DNA of 64,000 nt from Bernardetia sp. (GCA_020630575.1 JAHDBD010000013.1:62001-126000), one strand, 5' to 3'. Positions 36,313-45,128 are shown, counted from the stretch's first letter. Notes: generated from the sequence alone by a model not told the origin. Translations and numbers: made by a program.

Positions 36313-36370
36313 TATTTTTTAATTGATAAATGACAACTATTATTTTGCAAGTAATAAAGTCAAATTCTGT

Positions 36371-36378
36371 TATATTTG
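36371..36378 (+). promoter_or_regulatory. Promoter for ctlX
   Basis: TATATTTG -7 box with a TTTG element at 36344-36347, 23 bases before it: a full Bacteroidota promoter. It ends 32 bases before ATG 36411. Confidence 0.6.
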
Positions 36379-36410
36379 TTTGAAATATGAAAATACTTAA
36401 TTGAAAACGT

Positions 36411-37340
36411 ATGCTTACAAATACACTCCTTTTAATAGAACCCAATCATTTTACAGCAAATCCTGATACGATTGACACAAATTTTTATCAAGAAAAAGTA
36501 ACAGAAAATATTGATACTCAAAAACTTGCAAAACAAGAATTTGATTTATTGGTGAAAAAATTAAAAGAAAATAGTATAAAAACGATTGTACTTACTGCCC
36601 AAAGAAAAGACGGAAAAGAACCCATTACACCAGACGCACTTTTTCCAAATAATTGGATTTCTTTTCATTCCAATTCTGATAAAAAAGCAGTTTTATATCC
36701 AATGTGTGGCGAAAACAGACGTTTAGAACGCAGAAATGATGCTATCGAAGAAGCACAAAAGTTAGGTTTTCAGATTGATGAAATTATAGATTTGACTGAC
36801 TTTGAGAATCAAAATAATTTCTTAGAAGGAACAGGAAGTTTGATTTTGGACAGAAAAAATAAAATGGCGTATGCGTGTCTTTCGCAGCGAACAGATAGAA
36901 AATTGATTGATACTTTTTGTAAAAAAATGAATTATGAAAGCGTAGTTTTTACGTCAGAACAAGAAACAAATGAAGGTTGGAAATTAATTTATCACACCAA
37001 TGTAATGATGTCAGTAGGAGAAAATATAGCTGTTGTTTGTTTAGAATCTATCAGAAATGAATACGAAAGAAATAATTTAGTCAAAAAAATAAAAGAAACA
37101 GGCAAAGAAATTTTGGAAATAAGTCTTGAACAAAAACATCATTTTGCAGGAAATATGTTACAAGTCAAAAATATCCACAATGAAAAATTTTGGGTAATGT
37201 CTGAATCAGCACACAAAATTCTTTCTCAAAGTCAATTAGATATTTTACAAAAAGAAAGTAAAATTATTTATAGTCCTATTCCTACAATAGAAAAATATGG
37301 TGGTGGGAGTGTCCGTTGTATGCTTTGTGAAGTATTTTAA
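36411..37340 (+). CDS. ctlX: CtlX-like guanidino-modifying hydrolase (arginine deiminase superfamily)
   Basis: 309 residues of the arginine deiminase/amidinotransferase fold. Substrate-binding Asp/Asn lie in DALFPNNWISFH, the central acidic motif in FLEGTGSLILD, the catalytic His in YHTNVMMSVG, and the nucleophilic Cys in GGGSVRCMLCEVF at the very C-terminus. This pattern matches citrulline-utilisation hydrolase CtlX and its relatives rather than ArcA. It is cytosolic. The reaction on citrulline or another guanidino/ureido compound is inferred from the family. It is divergent from the Crp/Fnr gene with a strong promoter between them. Confidence 0.87.
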   Translation: MLTNTLLLIEPNHFTANPDTIDTNFYQEKVTENIDTQKLAKQEFDLLVKKLKENSIKTIVLTAQRKDGKEPITPDALFPNNWISFHSNSDKKAVLYPMCGENRRLERRNDAIEEAQKLGFQIDEIIDLTDFENQNNFLEGTGSLILDRKNKMAYACLSQRTDRKLIDTFCKKMNYESVVFTSEQETNEGWKLIYHTNVMMSVGENIAVVCLESIRNEYERNNLVKKIKETGKEILEISLEQKHHFAGNMLQVKNIHNEKFWVMSESAHKILSQSQLDILQKESKIIYSPIPTIEKYGGGSVRCMLCEVF

Positions 37341-37412
37341 TTATTTTGAATTAAACTCTTTCCAAATTAGCCTTTTAAGAAAGTTTATTTGGAAAGATGA
37401 CAACAAATTTCT

Positions 37413-37420
37413 TAACTTTG
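37413..37420 (+). promoter_or_regulatory. Promoter of the metal-efflux operon
   Basis: TAACTTTG -7 box with TTTG at 37388-37391, 21 bases before it: a canonical promoter, 86 bases upstream of the first operon gene (37507). Two small hairpins (37434-37453 and 37481-37498) lie in the predicted leader. Confidence 0.6.
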
Positions 37421-37433
37421 TAGTATTAAGTAC

Positions 37434-37453
37434 CACAGACTTCCTAGTCTGTG
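37434..37453. repeat. CAGACT-type palindromic repeat in the efflux-operon leader
   Basis: CACAGACTTCCTAGTCTGTG, stem of eight pairs with a TCCT loop; a second copy lies at 62462-62479. A related hairpin ACAAACT...AGTTTGT follows at 37481-37498. Confidence 0.65.
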
Positions 37454-37506
37454 AGTCAAAATCAACTTTTCAATACTAACACAAACTAAAAAGTTTGTGA
37501 TACAGA

Positions 37507-37947
37507 ATGAATAATTTTTCCAACATATCGCAAAACCTCAAAACTCGCTTTCCATTTTTTTGGATAGTAATGAGTTTGTTTTTGCTTGTTGGACATTCAT
37601 TTACACCTCATTGTCACCATCAACATGTAGTTTGTCAATCAAACTCAGTTCATACACATAAAGCAACTCCTTCAAACTTTTTTGCTTTGTTGTATTCTCC
37701 TAACATTGGAGAAGAACATTTGCATAATTTTACAGAAGACAATAATTCTGTTTCTAAAGAACTTCAAAAAATAGCCAAACAAGATATACAATCTACGGCT
37801 ATTTTTACAGACTTTTCTACTGCCCAAAGCCACACAAAACAAGCAGTAGTTTCTAGCAAAAATACATATGTATGTTTCTTTTCACATACTATACAAGATA
37901 TTCTTTTTAAGAATATCCCTCTTCGTGCACCTCCAGTTTTAGCATAA
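37507..37947 (+). CDS. Small His-rich exported or membrane protein leading the metal-efflux operon
   Basis: 146 residues. A single hydrophobic segment (FFWIVMSLFLLVGHSF) is followed directly by a His/Cys cluster (TPHCHHQHVVCQ, then HTHKA) suited to binding Cu, Zn or similar ions. The rest is polar. It is the first gene after the promoter and lies ahead of the RND pump, so it may sense or deliver periplasmic metal. No family is recognised with certainty; small His-rich proteins in this position are common in Bacteroidota cation efflux loci. Confidence 0.7.
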   Translation: MNNFSNISQNLKTRFPFFWIVMSLFLLVGHSFTPHCHHQHVVCQSNSVHTHKATPSNFFALLYSPNIGEEHLHNFTEDNNSVSKELQKIAKQDIQSTAIFTDFSTAQSHTKQAVVSSKNTYVCFFSHTIQDILFKNIPLRAPPVLA

Positions 37948-37973
37948 TCTTTCAATTTATTTTTTTCTTCTTG

Positions 37974-38054
37974 TTCAAGCATTCTGCTTGGACACACTTT
38001 TTCGTAAGCATATGCTTACAAAAGAGTTAGCACAAGATAGAATCTTGCGCTAGA
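37974..38054. repeat. Composite three-hairpin repeat, copy 1
   Basis: Three consecutive palindromes: TTCAAGCATTCTGCTTGGA, then GTAAGCATATGCTTAC, then CAAGATAGAATCTTG, in ~81 bases. A second copy with the same order and spacing is at 62284-62366. It lies between the His-rich gene and cusA. Confidence 0.8.
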
Positions 38055-38067
38055 ATAAAACCTTATG

Positions 38068-38095
38068 CCGTTGTTGGTGTCTCCACCAACGACAG
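38068..38095. repeat. Family A palindromic repeat before cusA
   Basis: GTTGTTGGTGTCTCCACCA and the adjoining ACGACAG form a stem around GTTGGTG/CACCAAC. The unit falls inside a 17-codon upstream extension of the cusA frame, which is therefore unlikely to be translated. Confidence 0.75.
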
Positions 38096-38115
38096 TATTA
38101 CAAATCAGAAATTTT

Positions 38116-41100
38116 ATGTTAGACAACCTAATCGGATTTTCTATCCGTAATAAATTCATTGTCTTGATGGGCGTTTTGGCTCTTATTGGTTGGGGAACGT
38201 ATTCTCTTCTCAATTTGCCTTTAGATGCCGTTCCAGACATTACCAACAATCAAGTTCAGATTGTTACACAGTCGCCTACTTTAGCACCACAAGAAATTGA
38301 GCGTTTTATTACTACGCCTATCGAACTGGCTGTTACCAATTTGCCTAAAGTAACCGAAGTGCGTTCTGTTTCTCGTTATGGTCTTTCGGTTATTTCCATT
38401 ATTTTCAAAGAAGATACCGATATTTTGGAAGCTCGGCAGCTTGTTAGCGAACAACTAACGGCTATTTCTTCACAAATTCCTCCTAATTTGGGAACACCTT
38501 CTTTGATGCCTATCACAACAGGATTGGGCGAAGTTTATCAATATACACTTGAAGTAGAAGACAAATTCAAAGACAAGTATTCCATTACTGACCTTCGAAC
38601 AATTCAAGATTGGATTGTAAAAAGACAAATGGCAGGTGTGGAAGGAATTGTAGAAGTGAGTTCTTTTGGAGGAAATCTCAAACAATATGAAGTTTCGGTC
38701 AATCCTTCGACGTTGCAAGGTTTGGGAATTACATTGAATGATATTTATGAAGCCTTAACGACCAATAACGCCAATGGTGGTGGAAGTTATATCGAAAAAA
38801 CACATTATCGATATTATGTCAGAACAGAAGGTTTAATCAATTCTTTAGAGGAAATTAAACAAATTCCTATCAAAGTCAGAAATTCAAAACCTATTTTGAT
38901 TGGAGAAATAGCCGAAGTAAAAGAAGGACACGCACCACGATTGGGCGCAATGACAAAAGATGGAAAAGGCGAAACTGTAGGAGGAATTGTTTTGATGCTC
39001 AAAGGTGCAAACTCACTAGAAGCAATAACCAATATCAAAGAAAGAATCCAAAACATTCAAAAATCTCTGCCTGAAGGTGTTACGATTGTTCCTTATTTAG
39101 ACCGTTCAGATTTGATTGATAGAGCAATTTCTACTGTAAGTACCAATTTAGCAGAAGGCGCATTGATTGTAATTTTTGTTTTGGTGTTGCTTTTGGGGAA
39201 TTTTAGAGCTGGTTTTATTGTCGCTTCGGTTATTCCACTCGCTTTAATGTTTGCTTTTGGAATGATGCACCTTTTTGGAGTTTCGGCAAATTTGATGAGT
39301 TTGGGAGCGATTGATTTTGGACTTATTGTCGATGGTTCGGTTATCATTGTTGAAAATGTTGTCCATCAATTATACAAAAAACACAAAGGTCAAAAACTCA
39401 CTTCGCAGCAAATGGATAATGCCGTTTTGGATTCTTCTCTACAAATTAGACAATCGGCAGCCTTTGGAGAAATTATCATTCTAATCGTTTACTTACCTAT
39501 TTTGGCTCTTACAGGTGTTGAGGGAAAAATGTTTAAACCGATGGCAGAAACTGTTATTTTTGCTATTTTGGGAGCATTTATTTTGTCTTTGACGTATGTT
39601 CCGATGATGTCAGCTTGGCTTTTATCCAAAAATGTAAAAGAAAAACACAGTTTTGCAGAACGAATTTCAAATTCAATTATGCAAGTTGCCGAAAATATTT
39701 ATCAACCTATTCTTGAAAAATCATTACAGTTTGGAAAAAGTATTGTAGTTATTTCAATTCTTTTTTTCGCAATTAGTTTGTATGTTTTTCTACAAATGGG
39801 AGGTGAATTTATGCCTACTTTAGATGAAGGAGATTTTGCCGTAGAAATGGCTTTACCTTCTGGAAGTTCTTTAGAAGAAAGCATAAAAGCAGCAACAGAA
39901 GCCGAAAAAATACTACTCCAAAATTTCCCAGAAGTGCGTGGAGTGGTTGCTAAACTAGGAACGGCAGAAGTTCCTGTCGACCCAATGCCTATTGAAAGAG
40001 GTGATGTAATGGTTTTACTAAAAGACAAAAGTGAATGGGTCAGCGCAGATACCAAGGAAGAACTCATCGAAAAGATGAAAGAAAAACTATCTGTTTTGCC
40101 TAATGCAAGTTTTGATTTTATGCAGCCTATCGAAATGCGTTTTAATGAACTTATTGCAGGCGATAAATCAGATATTGCAGTTCGTCTTTTTGGAGAAAAT
40201 TTGGATACACTCTATAAATATGGACAACAAATAGGCGCACTTTCAGAAAAAATTGAAGGTGTTGGAGATGTGCGAGTAGAGCAGATTGTCGGACTTCCTC
40301 AATATGTTGTTCAGTACGATAGACAAAAACTAGCACAATATGGCGTTACGATTGATGAGGCAAATCGTCTTGTCGAAACGGCTTTTGCAGGTGGTTATGC
40401 AGGTACGATTTACGAAGGCGAAAAGCGTTTTGATTTGGTGGTTCGTCTGTCTGAAAAAGATAGAAATAAACCCGAAACGCTAGAAAATCTATTTATTTCC
40501 ATTCCTTCTACGACAAATGATATAGCTACTATTCAACAAATTCCTTTAAATACAGTTGCTAAAATTAAGCGAATTGAAGGCGCATCACAGATTTCAAGAG
40601 AAAACACACAGCGAAAACTAACCGTCGGAATCAATGTCAGAGGGCGAGATGTAGAATCTTTAGTCAATGAGCTTTCTGAAAAAATTGATACTCAAATTAA
40701 ATTACCCTCTGGCTATTTGGTTATGTATGGAGGACAATTTGAAAATTTACAAGCTGCAAAAGCTCGTCTGATGATTGCTGTTCCTGTTGCGTTGCTTATG
40801 ATTTTTGCCCTTCTTTTTATTACGTTTGGTTCGCTTGAACAGGCTACTTTGATTTTCACGGCTATTCCACTTTCTGCCATTGGTGGCGTTTGGGCGTTGC
40901 ATTTGCGTGATATGCCGTTTAGTATTTCGGCTGGAGTTGGTTTTATTGCTCTTTTTGGTGTAGCTGTTTTGAATGGAATTGTGTTGATTGCTCGTTTTAA
41001 TGACCTTAAAAAAGAAGACCCAACATTACCATTAAAGGAACGAATCATTCAAGGCACAAAAGACCGTCTAAGACCTGTTTTGATGACTGCCCTAACGGCT

Positions 41101-41259
41101 GCATTGGGTTTTTTACCAATGGCAATTTCCACAGCAGCAGGTGCAGAAGTTCAGAAACCTCTTGCAACTGTTGTGATTGGTGGACTTTTGACAGCAACTG
41201 TTTTGACGCTGATTGTACTTCCTATTTTGTATGGATTTTTGGAGGAAAGGAAAAAATAA
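38116..41259 (+). CDS. CusA/CzcA-family heavy-metal RND efflux pump
   Basis: The frame is open from ATG 38065, but the first 17 codons come from a palindromic repeat. ATG 38116 (MLDNLIGFSIRNKF) is the normal N-terminus and gives 1047 residues, the usual length. Features: first helix IVLMGVLALIGWGTYSLLNL; PDITNNQVQIVTQSP typical of CzcA/CusA; proton-relay helix with DFGLIVDGSVIIVENVV; second half GVAVLNGIVLIARFNDL. It is an inner-membrane cation/proton antiporter forming a tripartite complex with the channel and adaptor encoded next. The metal (Cu/Ag versus Zn/Co/Cd) is not decided by motifs I can read. Confidence 0.92.
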   Translation: MLDNLIGFSIRNKFIVLMGVLALIGWGTYSLLNLPLDAVPDITNNQVQIVTQSPTLAPQEIERFITTPIELAVTNLPKVTEVRSVSRYGLSVISIIFKEDTDILEARQLVSEQLTAISSQIPPNLGTPSLMPITTGLGEVYQYTLEVEDKFKDKYSITDLRTIQDWIVKRQMAGVEGIVEVSSFGGNLKQYEVSVNPSTLQGLGITLNDIYEALTTNNANGGGSYIEKTHYRYYVRTEGLINSLEEIKQIPIKVRNSKPILIGEIAEVKEGHAPRLGAMTKDGKGETVGGIVLMLKGANSLEAITNIKERIQNIQKSLPEGVTIVPYLDRSDLIDRAISTVSTNLAEGALIVIFVLVLLLGNFRAGFIVASVIPLALMFAFGMMHLFGVSANLMSLGAIDFGLIVDGSVIIVENVVHQLYKKHKGQKLTSQQMDNAVLDSSLQIRQSAAFGEIIILIVYLPILALTGVEGKMFKPMAETVIFAILGAFILSLTYVPMMSAWLLSKNVKEKHSFAERISNSIMQVAENIYQPILEKSLQFGKSIVVISILFFAISLYVFLQMGGEFMPTLDEGDFAVEMALPSGSSLEESIKAATEAEKILLQNFPEVRGVVAKLGTAEVPVDPMPIERGDVMVLLKDKSEWVSADTKEELIEKMKEKLSVLPNASFDFMQPIEMRFNELIAGDKSDIAVRLFGENLDTLYKYGQQIGALSEKIEGVGDVRVEQIVGLPQYVVQYDRQKLAQYGVTIDEANRLVETAFAGGYAGTIYEGEKRFDLVVRLSEKDRNKPETLENLFISIPSTTNDIATIQQIPLNTVAKIKRIEGASQISRENTQRKLTVGINVRGRDVESLVNELSEKIDTQIKLPSGYLVMYGGQFENLQAAKARLMIAVPVALLMIFALLFITFGSLEQATLIFTAIPLSAIGGVWALHLRDMPFSISAGVGFIALFGVAVLNGIVLIARFNDLKKEDPTLPLKERIIQGTKDRLRPVLMTALTAALGFLPMAISTAAGAEVQKPLATVVIGGLLTATVLTLIVLPILYGFLEERKK

Positions 41260-41357
41260 GTAGCCGACAGTTTCCAACTGTCGTTTATTAAAAACGTCTA
41301 AAATTATTTTATAAAATACGCAATATATACTTCTGACAGTTGGAAACTGTCAGCTAC
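41260..41357. repeat. Pair of inverted palindromic units between cusA and the tolC-like gene
   Basis: GACAGTTTCCAACTGTC (41266-41282) and its reverse copy GACAGTTGGAAACTGTC (41335-41351), each with GTAGC at the outer edge, frame ~50 bases. The first unit begins directly after the cusA stop codon. Confidence 0.75.
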
Positions 41358-41373
41358 ATAAAATATAAATAAA

Positions 41374-42579
41374 ATGAAACCATCAAAAATAATATTACTA
41401 TCATTTTTTCTATTGATTCAGTTTCCTGTTTTTTCACAAACGGATTCTTTAAAAACGTCTTCTTTAGATAAAATCATTGACATTGCCTTTTCAAATAATG
41501 GATTATTACAAAACAATAAACTAGATATTGAAAGCGCAATCAGTCAGCAAAAAGGAGCTTTTTCTGTTCCAAAAACGAATATTTCTCTTCAATATGGAAA
41601 TGTTCAGAGTAGTTATAATCGTGACATAATGGTTACTATTACTCAAAATTTTAATCCTATTGGTTCGATTTCGGCAAACAAAAAAGCCTTTCAAGCACAA
41701 GAAATGAGTGCAGAAGCCAATCTGAATTATCAAAAAAATGTTCTTAAAAATCAGATTAGTCAGTTGTATTACAAACTTGTCTTTCTTTCTCAAAAAAATA
41801 TTCTTTTACAAAAACAAGATAGTTTGTGGAAAACAGTTGAGAGAATCACTTCAGCACAAACACAGGCAGGACAAACCAATAAAATGGAACTTTTGACAGC
41901 ACAAAATCAGCGTTTACAACTTCTAAATTTGAAAACGATTAATGAAAGTGATTTAAAAATGGTTTTTCATGATTTGCAAAAATTAGCTCAAAACGAATTG
42001 TCTTTCCTAAAAATTAAGAATTTAAATCAAGTTATTTCAAACTTAACTATTTCAGATTCTTCTGTTTCTAATTCAATGATTAATTATTTTGAAGTACAAA
42101 CAAATCTAGCTCAAACACAAATTGCAGTCGAACGCAGCAAAGCAATGCCTGAGTTACATCTTGGTTATTCTTCTCCTACTTTTGATGGCGAAGTTGGTAT
42201 TTATAATGCTTTTCAAGCAGGATTTTCTGTGCCTTTGGTTTGGAGAGAATACAATTCAAAAATTCAAGTTGCCAAAATCAAAGAAGTACAAGCTCAAAAT
42301 GAGTTAGCGTATCAAAAAAATGCGATCTCGGAAGAAAAAAAGGCTGTTTTGATGAAATTACAAAACCTTCAAACGATTTTGGAAAGCTATCAAAAGCAGC
42401 AACTTCCACAAGCCAAAGAACTTACTAATTTAGCCCAAATTAGATATAAAGAAGGCGAAATTTCAGTTTTGCAACTTGTTCAAATTCAACAACAGACACT
42501 GCAAACTTCACTTTCTTATCTTGAAACGCAAGAAAATTTCAATAGCACATTAGCGATGTGGGAATTTCTCAATAATTAA
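41374..42579 (+). CDS. TolC-family outer-membrane channel of the metal efflux system
   Basis: 401 residues. Signal peptide (MKPSKIILLSFFLLIQFPVF). Two homologous long-helix halves are visible (AFQAQEMSAEANLNYQKNVL; YKEGEISVLQLVQIQQQTLQ), with the barrel strands ELHLGYSSPTFDGEVGIYNA between them. This is the CzcC/CusC type of trimeric outer-membrane channel that accepts substrate from the RND pump and adaptor. It lies between cusA and the adaptor gene in one operon, with palindromic repeats in both gaps. Confidence 0.85.
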   Translation: MKPSKIILLSFFLLIQFPVFSQTDSLKTSSLDKIIDIAFSNNGLLQNNKLDIESAISQQKGAFSVPKTNISLQYGNVQSSYNRDIMVTITQNFNPIGSISANKKAFQAQEMSAEANLNYQKNVLKNQISQLYYKLVFLSQKNILLQKQDSLWKTVERITSAQTQAGQTNKMELLTAQNQRLQLLNLKTINESDLKMVFHDLQKLAQNELSFLKIKNLNQVISNLTISDSSVSNSMINYFEVQTNLAQTQIAVERSKAMPELHLGYSSPTFDGEVGIYNAFQAGFSVPLVWREYNSKIQVAKIKEVQAQNELAYQKNAISEEKKAVLMKLQNLQTILESYQKQQLPQAKELTNLAQIRYKEGEISVLQLVQIQQQTLQTSLSYLETQENFNSTLAMWEFLNN

Positions 42580-42593
42580 AGCTAATAATAAAA

Positions 42594-42666
42594 ACAGGGT
42601 TAAAACCCTGTCCAATTCATAATTCTAGAAGTATTTTCTTCAATAGAACAGGGTTTTAACCCTGTT
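42594..42666. repeat. Pair of ACAGGGTT palindromes
   Basis: ACAGGGTTAAAACCCTGT (42594-42611) and AACAGGGTTTTAACCCTGTT (42647-42666) flank 35 bases. They lie in the gap between the channel and adaptor genes. Confidence 0.75.
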
Positions 42667-42705
42667 TAGAAAATGCTCTTTAATAATAAAAAAAACCTTA
42701 ACCGT

Positions 42706-42729
42706 CAACGAGGCTAAAGCCCTCGTTGA
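42706..42729. repeat. CAACGAGG palindromic repeat
   Basis: CAACGAGG / CCTCGTTG stem with the GCTAAAGC centre. The related element ACCGTCGTTGAGG...ACCGTCAACGAGG is at 60765-60796. Its right arm supplies an in-frame TTG that extends the adaptor frame artificially. Confidence 0.7.
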
Positions 42730-42749
42730 GGTTTATAAAATATAAAAAA

Positions 42750-43970
42750 ATGAAAACTAAAATCATATATTCAACTTTGCTAATTTGCCTTATCTTCTTA
42801 TTTGGAAGTTGTGAAAAAGATGCGACACATGCACATGAAGATCATAATGAAGACCTACATGGCAACGAAGAAAACGGTAGTGTAAAAGAAGATCAAGAAG
42901 ATGATGATCATGTATTTTTTACAACTGAACAAATTCGAAAATTAGGAATTAAGATAGATACTATTTCTTCAAAGTCAATTCCAAAAATTATTGAAGCAAC
43001 AGGAACAGTTCATTTGCCACCACAAAATAAAGCCTTAGTAGGAAGTGTTTTGGGTGGAAAAATAAAGCAAATTTTGATTCATGAAGGCGATTATGTCAAA
43101 AAAGGACAAGTAATAGCCATTCTTGAAAATCCAGAAGCACTCAAAATGCAACAAGAATATTTGACTGTTTCGGCACGTCTGACAATGTTACAATCCGATT
43201 TGGAACGTCAGAAAAATTTGCAAATGAAAGATGCTACTACTGAAAAAATTGTGCAACAAGCTCAAGCTGAATTAGAGATGGCAAAAGCACAAAAAGAAGG
43301 TTTAGAAGCACAACTCAGACTTATAAATTTAAGCACGAAGTCAAATACTATTTCTGCCTCTTTTCCTGTTCTTGCGCCTATTTCAGGAATGACACATAAT
43401 ATTGTCGGACAGTTGGGAGAATTTGTTGATGCAAACAAATCTATCGTAGAAATTTTGAACGAAGACCATTTACATATCGAAATTTTGGTGTATGAGAAAG
43501 ATGTTGATGCGATAAAAGAAGGACAAAAAGTAAACTTTATTTCTTATAATTCACAAAACTCTACTCCTGTCGAAGCTGTTATTTATTCTATTTCAAATAC
43601 TATTGAACCTATTACAAAAACGGTAAGTCTTCACGCAGAAATAAAGCAAAAACTTTCATTTGTACTTAGAGATGGAACATTAGGAAAAGTAACGATTGAA
43701 AGTAAAGGACAAAATCGTCCTACTTTACCGAAAGATGCCTTAATACAGGAGGGGGGACAGTTTTTTGTATTTGTTCAAAAAGAAAAAAATGAGAAAGGAA
43801 TAGAATTTGAAAAAATTGAAGTAGAAATATATACTCAAAATGAAAATGAATTTCAGTTTTTAATTAAAGATAATTCAATCCAAAAATCAATTTCTGAACT
43901 TCTTTTTGTGAGTAAAGGAGCCTATTATTTGAATGCTTCTTCGGCTGAAACGGCTGAACATGGACATTAA
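42750..43970 (+). CDS. Efflux RND periplasmic adaptor lipoprotein, His-rich N-terminus
   Basis: The frame opens from TTG 42726 within a repeat. ATG 42750 (MKTKIIYSTLLICL) is the real start, giving 406 residues. The lipobox FGSC anchors it. The mature N-terminus is His/Asp/Glu-rich (THAHEDHNEDLHGNEENG), and it ends AETAEHGH, both likely metal-binding. The adaptor core has the lipoyl-like half motif VLGGKIKQILIHEGDYVKKG, a coiled-coil hairpin (residues ~140-200), and the beta-barrel with FPVLAPISGMTHNIVGQLGE. It links the CusA-like pump with the TolC-like channel. Complete, last gene of the operon. Confidence 0.9.
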   Translation: MKTKIIYSTLLICLIFLFGSCEKDATHAHEDHNEDLHGNEENGSVKEDQEDDDHVFFTTEQIRKLGIKIDTISSKSIPKIIEATGTVHLPPQNKALVGSVLGGKIKQILIHEGDYVKKGQVIAILENPEALKMQQEYLTVSARLTMLQSDLERQKNLQMKDATTEKIVQQAQAELEMAKAQKEGLEAQLRLINLSTKSNTISASFPVLAPISGMTHNIVGQLGEFVDANKSIVEILNEDHLHIEILVYEKDVDAIKEGQKVNFISYNSQNSTPVEAVIYSISNTIEPITKTVSLHAEIKQKLSFVLRDGTLGKVTIESKGQNRPTLPKDALIQEGGQFFVFVQKEKNEKGIEFEKIEVEIYTQNENEFQFLIKDNSIQKSISELLFVSKGAYYLNASSAETAEHGH

Positions 43971-44000
43971 TTTGAATCAAGTATAATAAATACAAAATCA

Positions 44001-44034
44001 AAAAATCGTTTAAGTAGTTACTTAAACGATTTTT
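44001..44034. terminator. Bidirectional terminator after the efflux operon
   Basis: Perfect 16-bp stem AAAAATCGTTTAAGTA (44001-44016) / TACTTAAACGATTTTT (44019-44034) with T run, between the convergent adaptor and CDF genes. A near-identical hairpin sits at 60708-60744. Confidence 0.9.
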
Positions 44035-44070
44035 TTATGATAATTTTATCTAAAAATCTCAAAATTTATT

Positions 44071-44952
44071 TCATTCTTTTGCTAGTTCGCAGGTTTCTTC
44101 ATCTAGTTCTATTTCAATAGTAAAATGTTGAAAGTCATAATCTTTAATGTACTCTTTAATTTTGCTTTTTGTATCTATAATTTGAGCAAAAGAATCTATA
44201 TTTTTTAGTTTTACGTGAGTAGTAAAAACGTGGTGTTCTCCCTCCAAAGACCAAATATGAGTATGATGCAAAGAATCAATAGTTTCAATTTTTCTTAATT
44301 CTTGTTCAATTTTTGGCAAATCAATTTCTTTAGGAACTCCTTGTAAAAATACATAGAGTGTTTCTTTGAGTCTTTGAGTAACTCCCCACAATATATAAGC
44401 CGTAATAAGTAAAGAAAGAGCAGGGTCTAAATAATGAATATCCTTAAATTTAAGAATAATAGATACAATCAAAACAGCCACCCAACCCAAAACATCTTCT
44501 AATAAATGCCAAGAAACTACTTTTTCATTAAGCGATTTACCTCCACTCATTTTCCAAGCAGCATATCCATTAACAGCTACTCCAATAATTGCAAAAACTA
44601 TCATTCCATTAGCATCTGAATGTTCAGGTTTCAAAATCCTACCGATAGCTTCATAAATAACATATATAGAACCACCAATTAATACTAAACTATTTACTAA
44701 AGCTCCTAATAATGAGAAACGAGCATAGCCAAAAGAAAATTCTTTGTTTGCTTCTTGTTTTGATTTGTTATCCAAATACCATGCTGTTCCCAAAGAAAGA
44801 CTATCGCCTAAATCGTGAATTGCATCAGAAATAATAGCTATACTGTTTACATAATAGCCTCCTATAAGTTCAAGAATGGTAAACCCAACATTTAGAAAAA
44901 AAGCAAGTTTTAGATTTTTATTAGAATTGGAATGATCATGAGAATGTGCCAT
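44071..44952 (-). CDS. Cation diffusion facilitator (CzcD/ZitB-type)
   Basis: 293 residues. A His-rich start (MAHSHDHSNSN), six membrane helices, and the two metal-site motifs of CDF proteins: HDLGD in helix 2 and HLLED in helix 5 (each HxxxD). The cytosolic C-terminal domain contains HHTHIWSLEGEHHVFTTHV. It exports Zn2+ or similar divalent cations from the cytosol to the periplasm in exchange for protons, where the neighbouring RND system could then take over. Convergent with the efflux operon; complete. Confidence 0.92.
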   Translation of the reverse strand: MAHSHDHSNSNKNLKLAFFLNVGFTILELIGGYYVNSIAIISDAIHDLGDSLSLGTAWYLDNKSKQEANKEFSFGYARFSLLGALVNSLVLIGGSIYVIYEAIGRILKPEHSDANGMIVFAIIGVAVNGYAAWKMSGGKSLNEKVVSWHLLEDVLGWVAVLIVSIILKFKDIHYLDPALSLLITAYILWGVTQRLKETLYVFLQGVPKEIDLPKIEQELRKIETIDSLHHTHIWSLEGEHHVFTTHVKLKNIDSFAQIIDTKSKIKEYIKDYDFQHFTIEIELDEETCELAKE

Positions 44953-45077
44953 AAATGTAAATTTGAAAAATGTATAGTTTAAAGTTTAAAAAATGTTTAG
45001 AAATTTACTTTATAACTTTTATTTTCTGGTATTGTTTATATTTAAGAAAGTTTACACTCACATTAAAAATGTAACCA

Positions 45078-45128
45078 AATTTGATAAATCAAATGGCTAC
45101 AAAACGTAGTAATTTGATTTATCAAATT
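45078..45128 (-). terminator. Palindrome-of-palindromes terminator
   Basis: AATTTGATAAATCAAAT (45078-45094) and ATTTGATTTATCAAATT (45112-45128) are each nearly palindromic and also complementary to each other. CTAC...GTAG closes the inner loop. It lies just behind the acyltransferase stop. Confidence 0.7.

Noticed and set aside
35935-36333. 132-codon plus-strand frame opposite the Crp/Fnr gene
   Set aside because: Antisense shadow of a well-supported regulator gene; no conserved features.
37441-37506. Metal riboswitch in the efflux-operon leader
   Set aside because: The leader contains only two short repeat-type hairpins; no known metal or cofactor riboswitch pattern is visible.
38065-38115. 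N-terminal extension MPLLVSPPTT... of CusA
   Set aside because: It is encoded by a palindromic repeat and precedes the normal family N-terminus.
39702-40067. 121-codon minus-strand frame inside cusA
   Set aside because: Antisense to a clear RND pump gene; Ser/Ile-rich composition typical of shadow frames.
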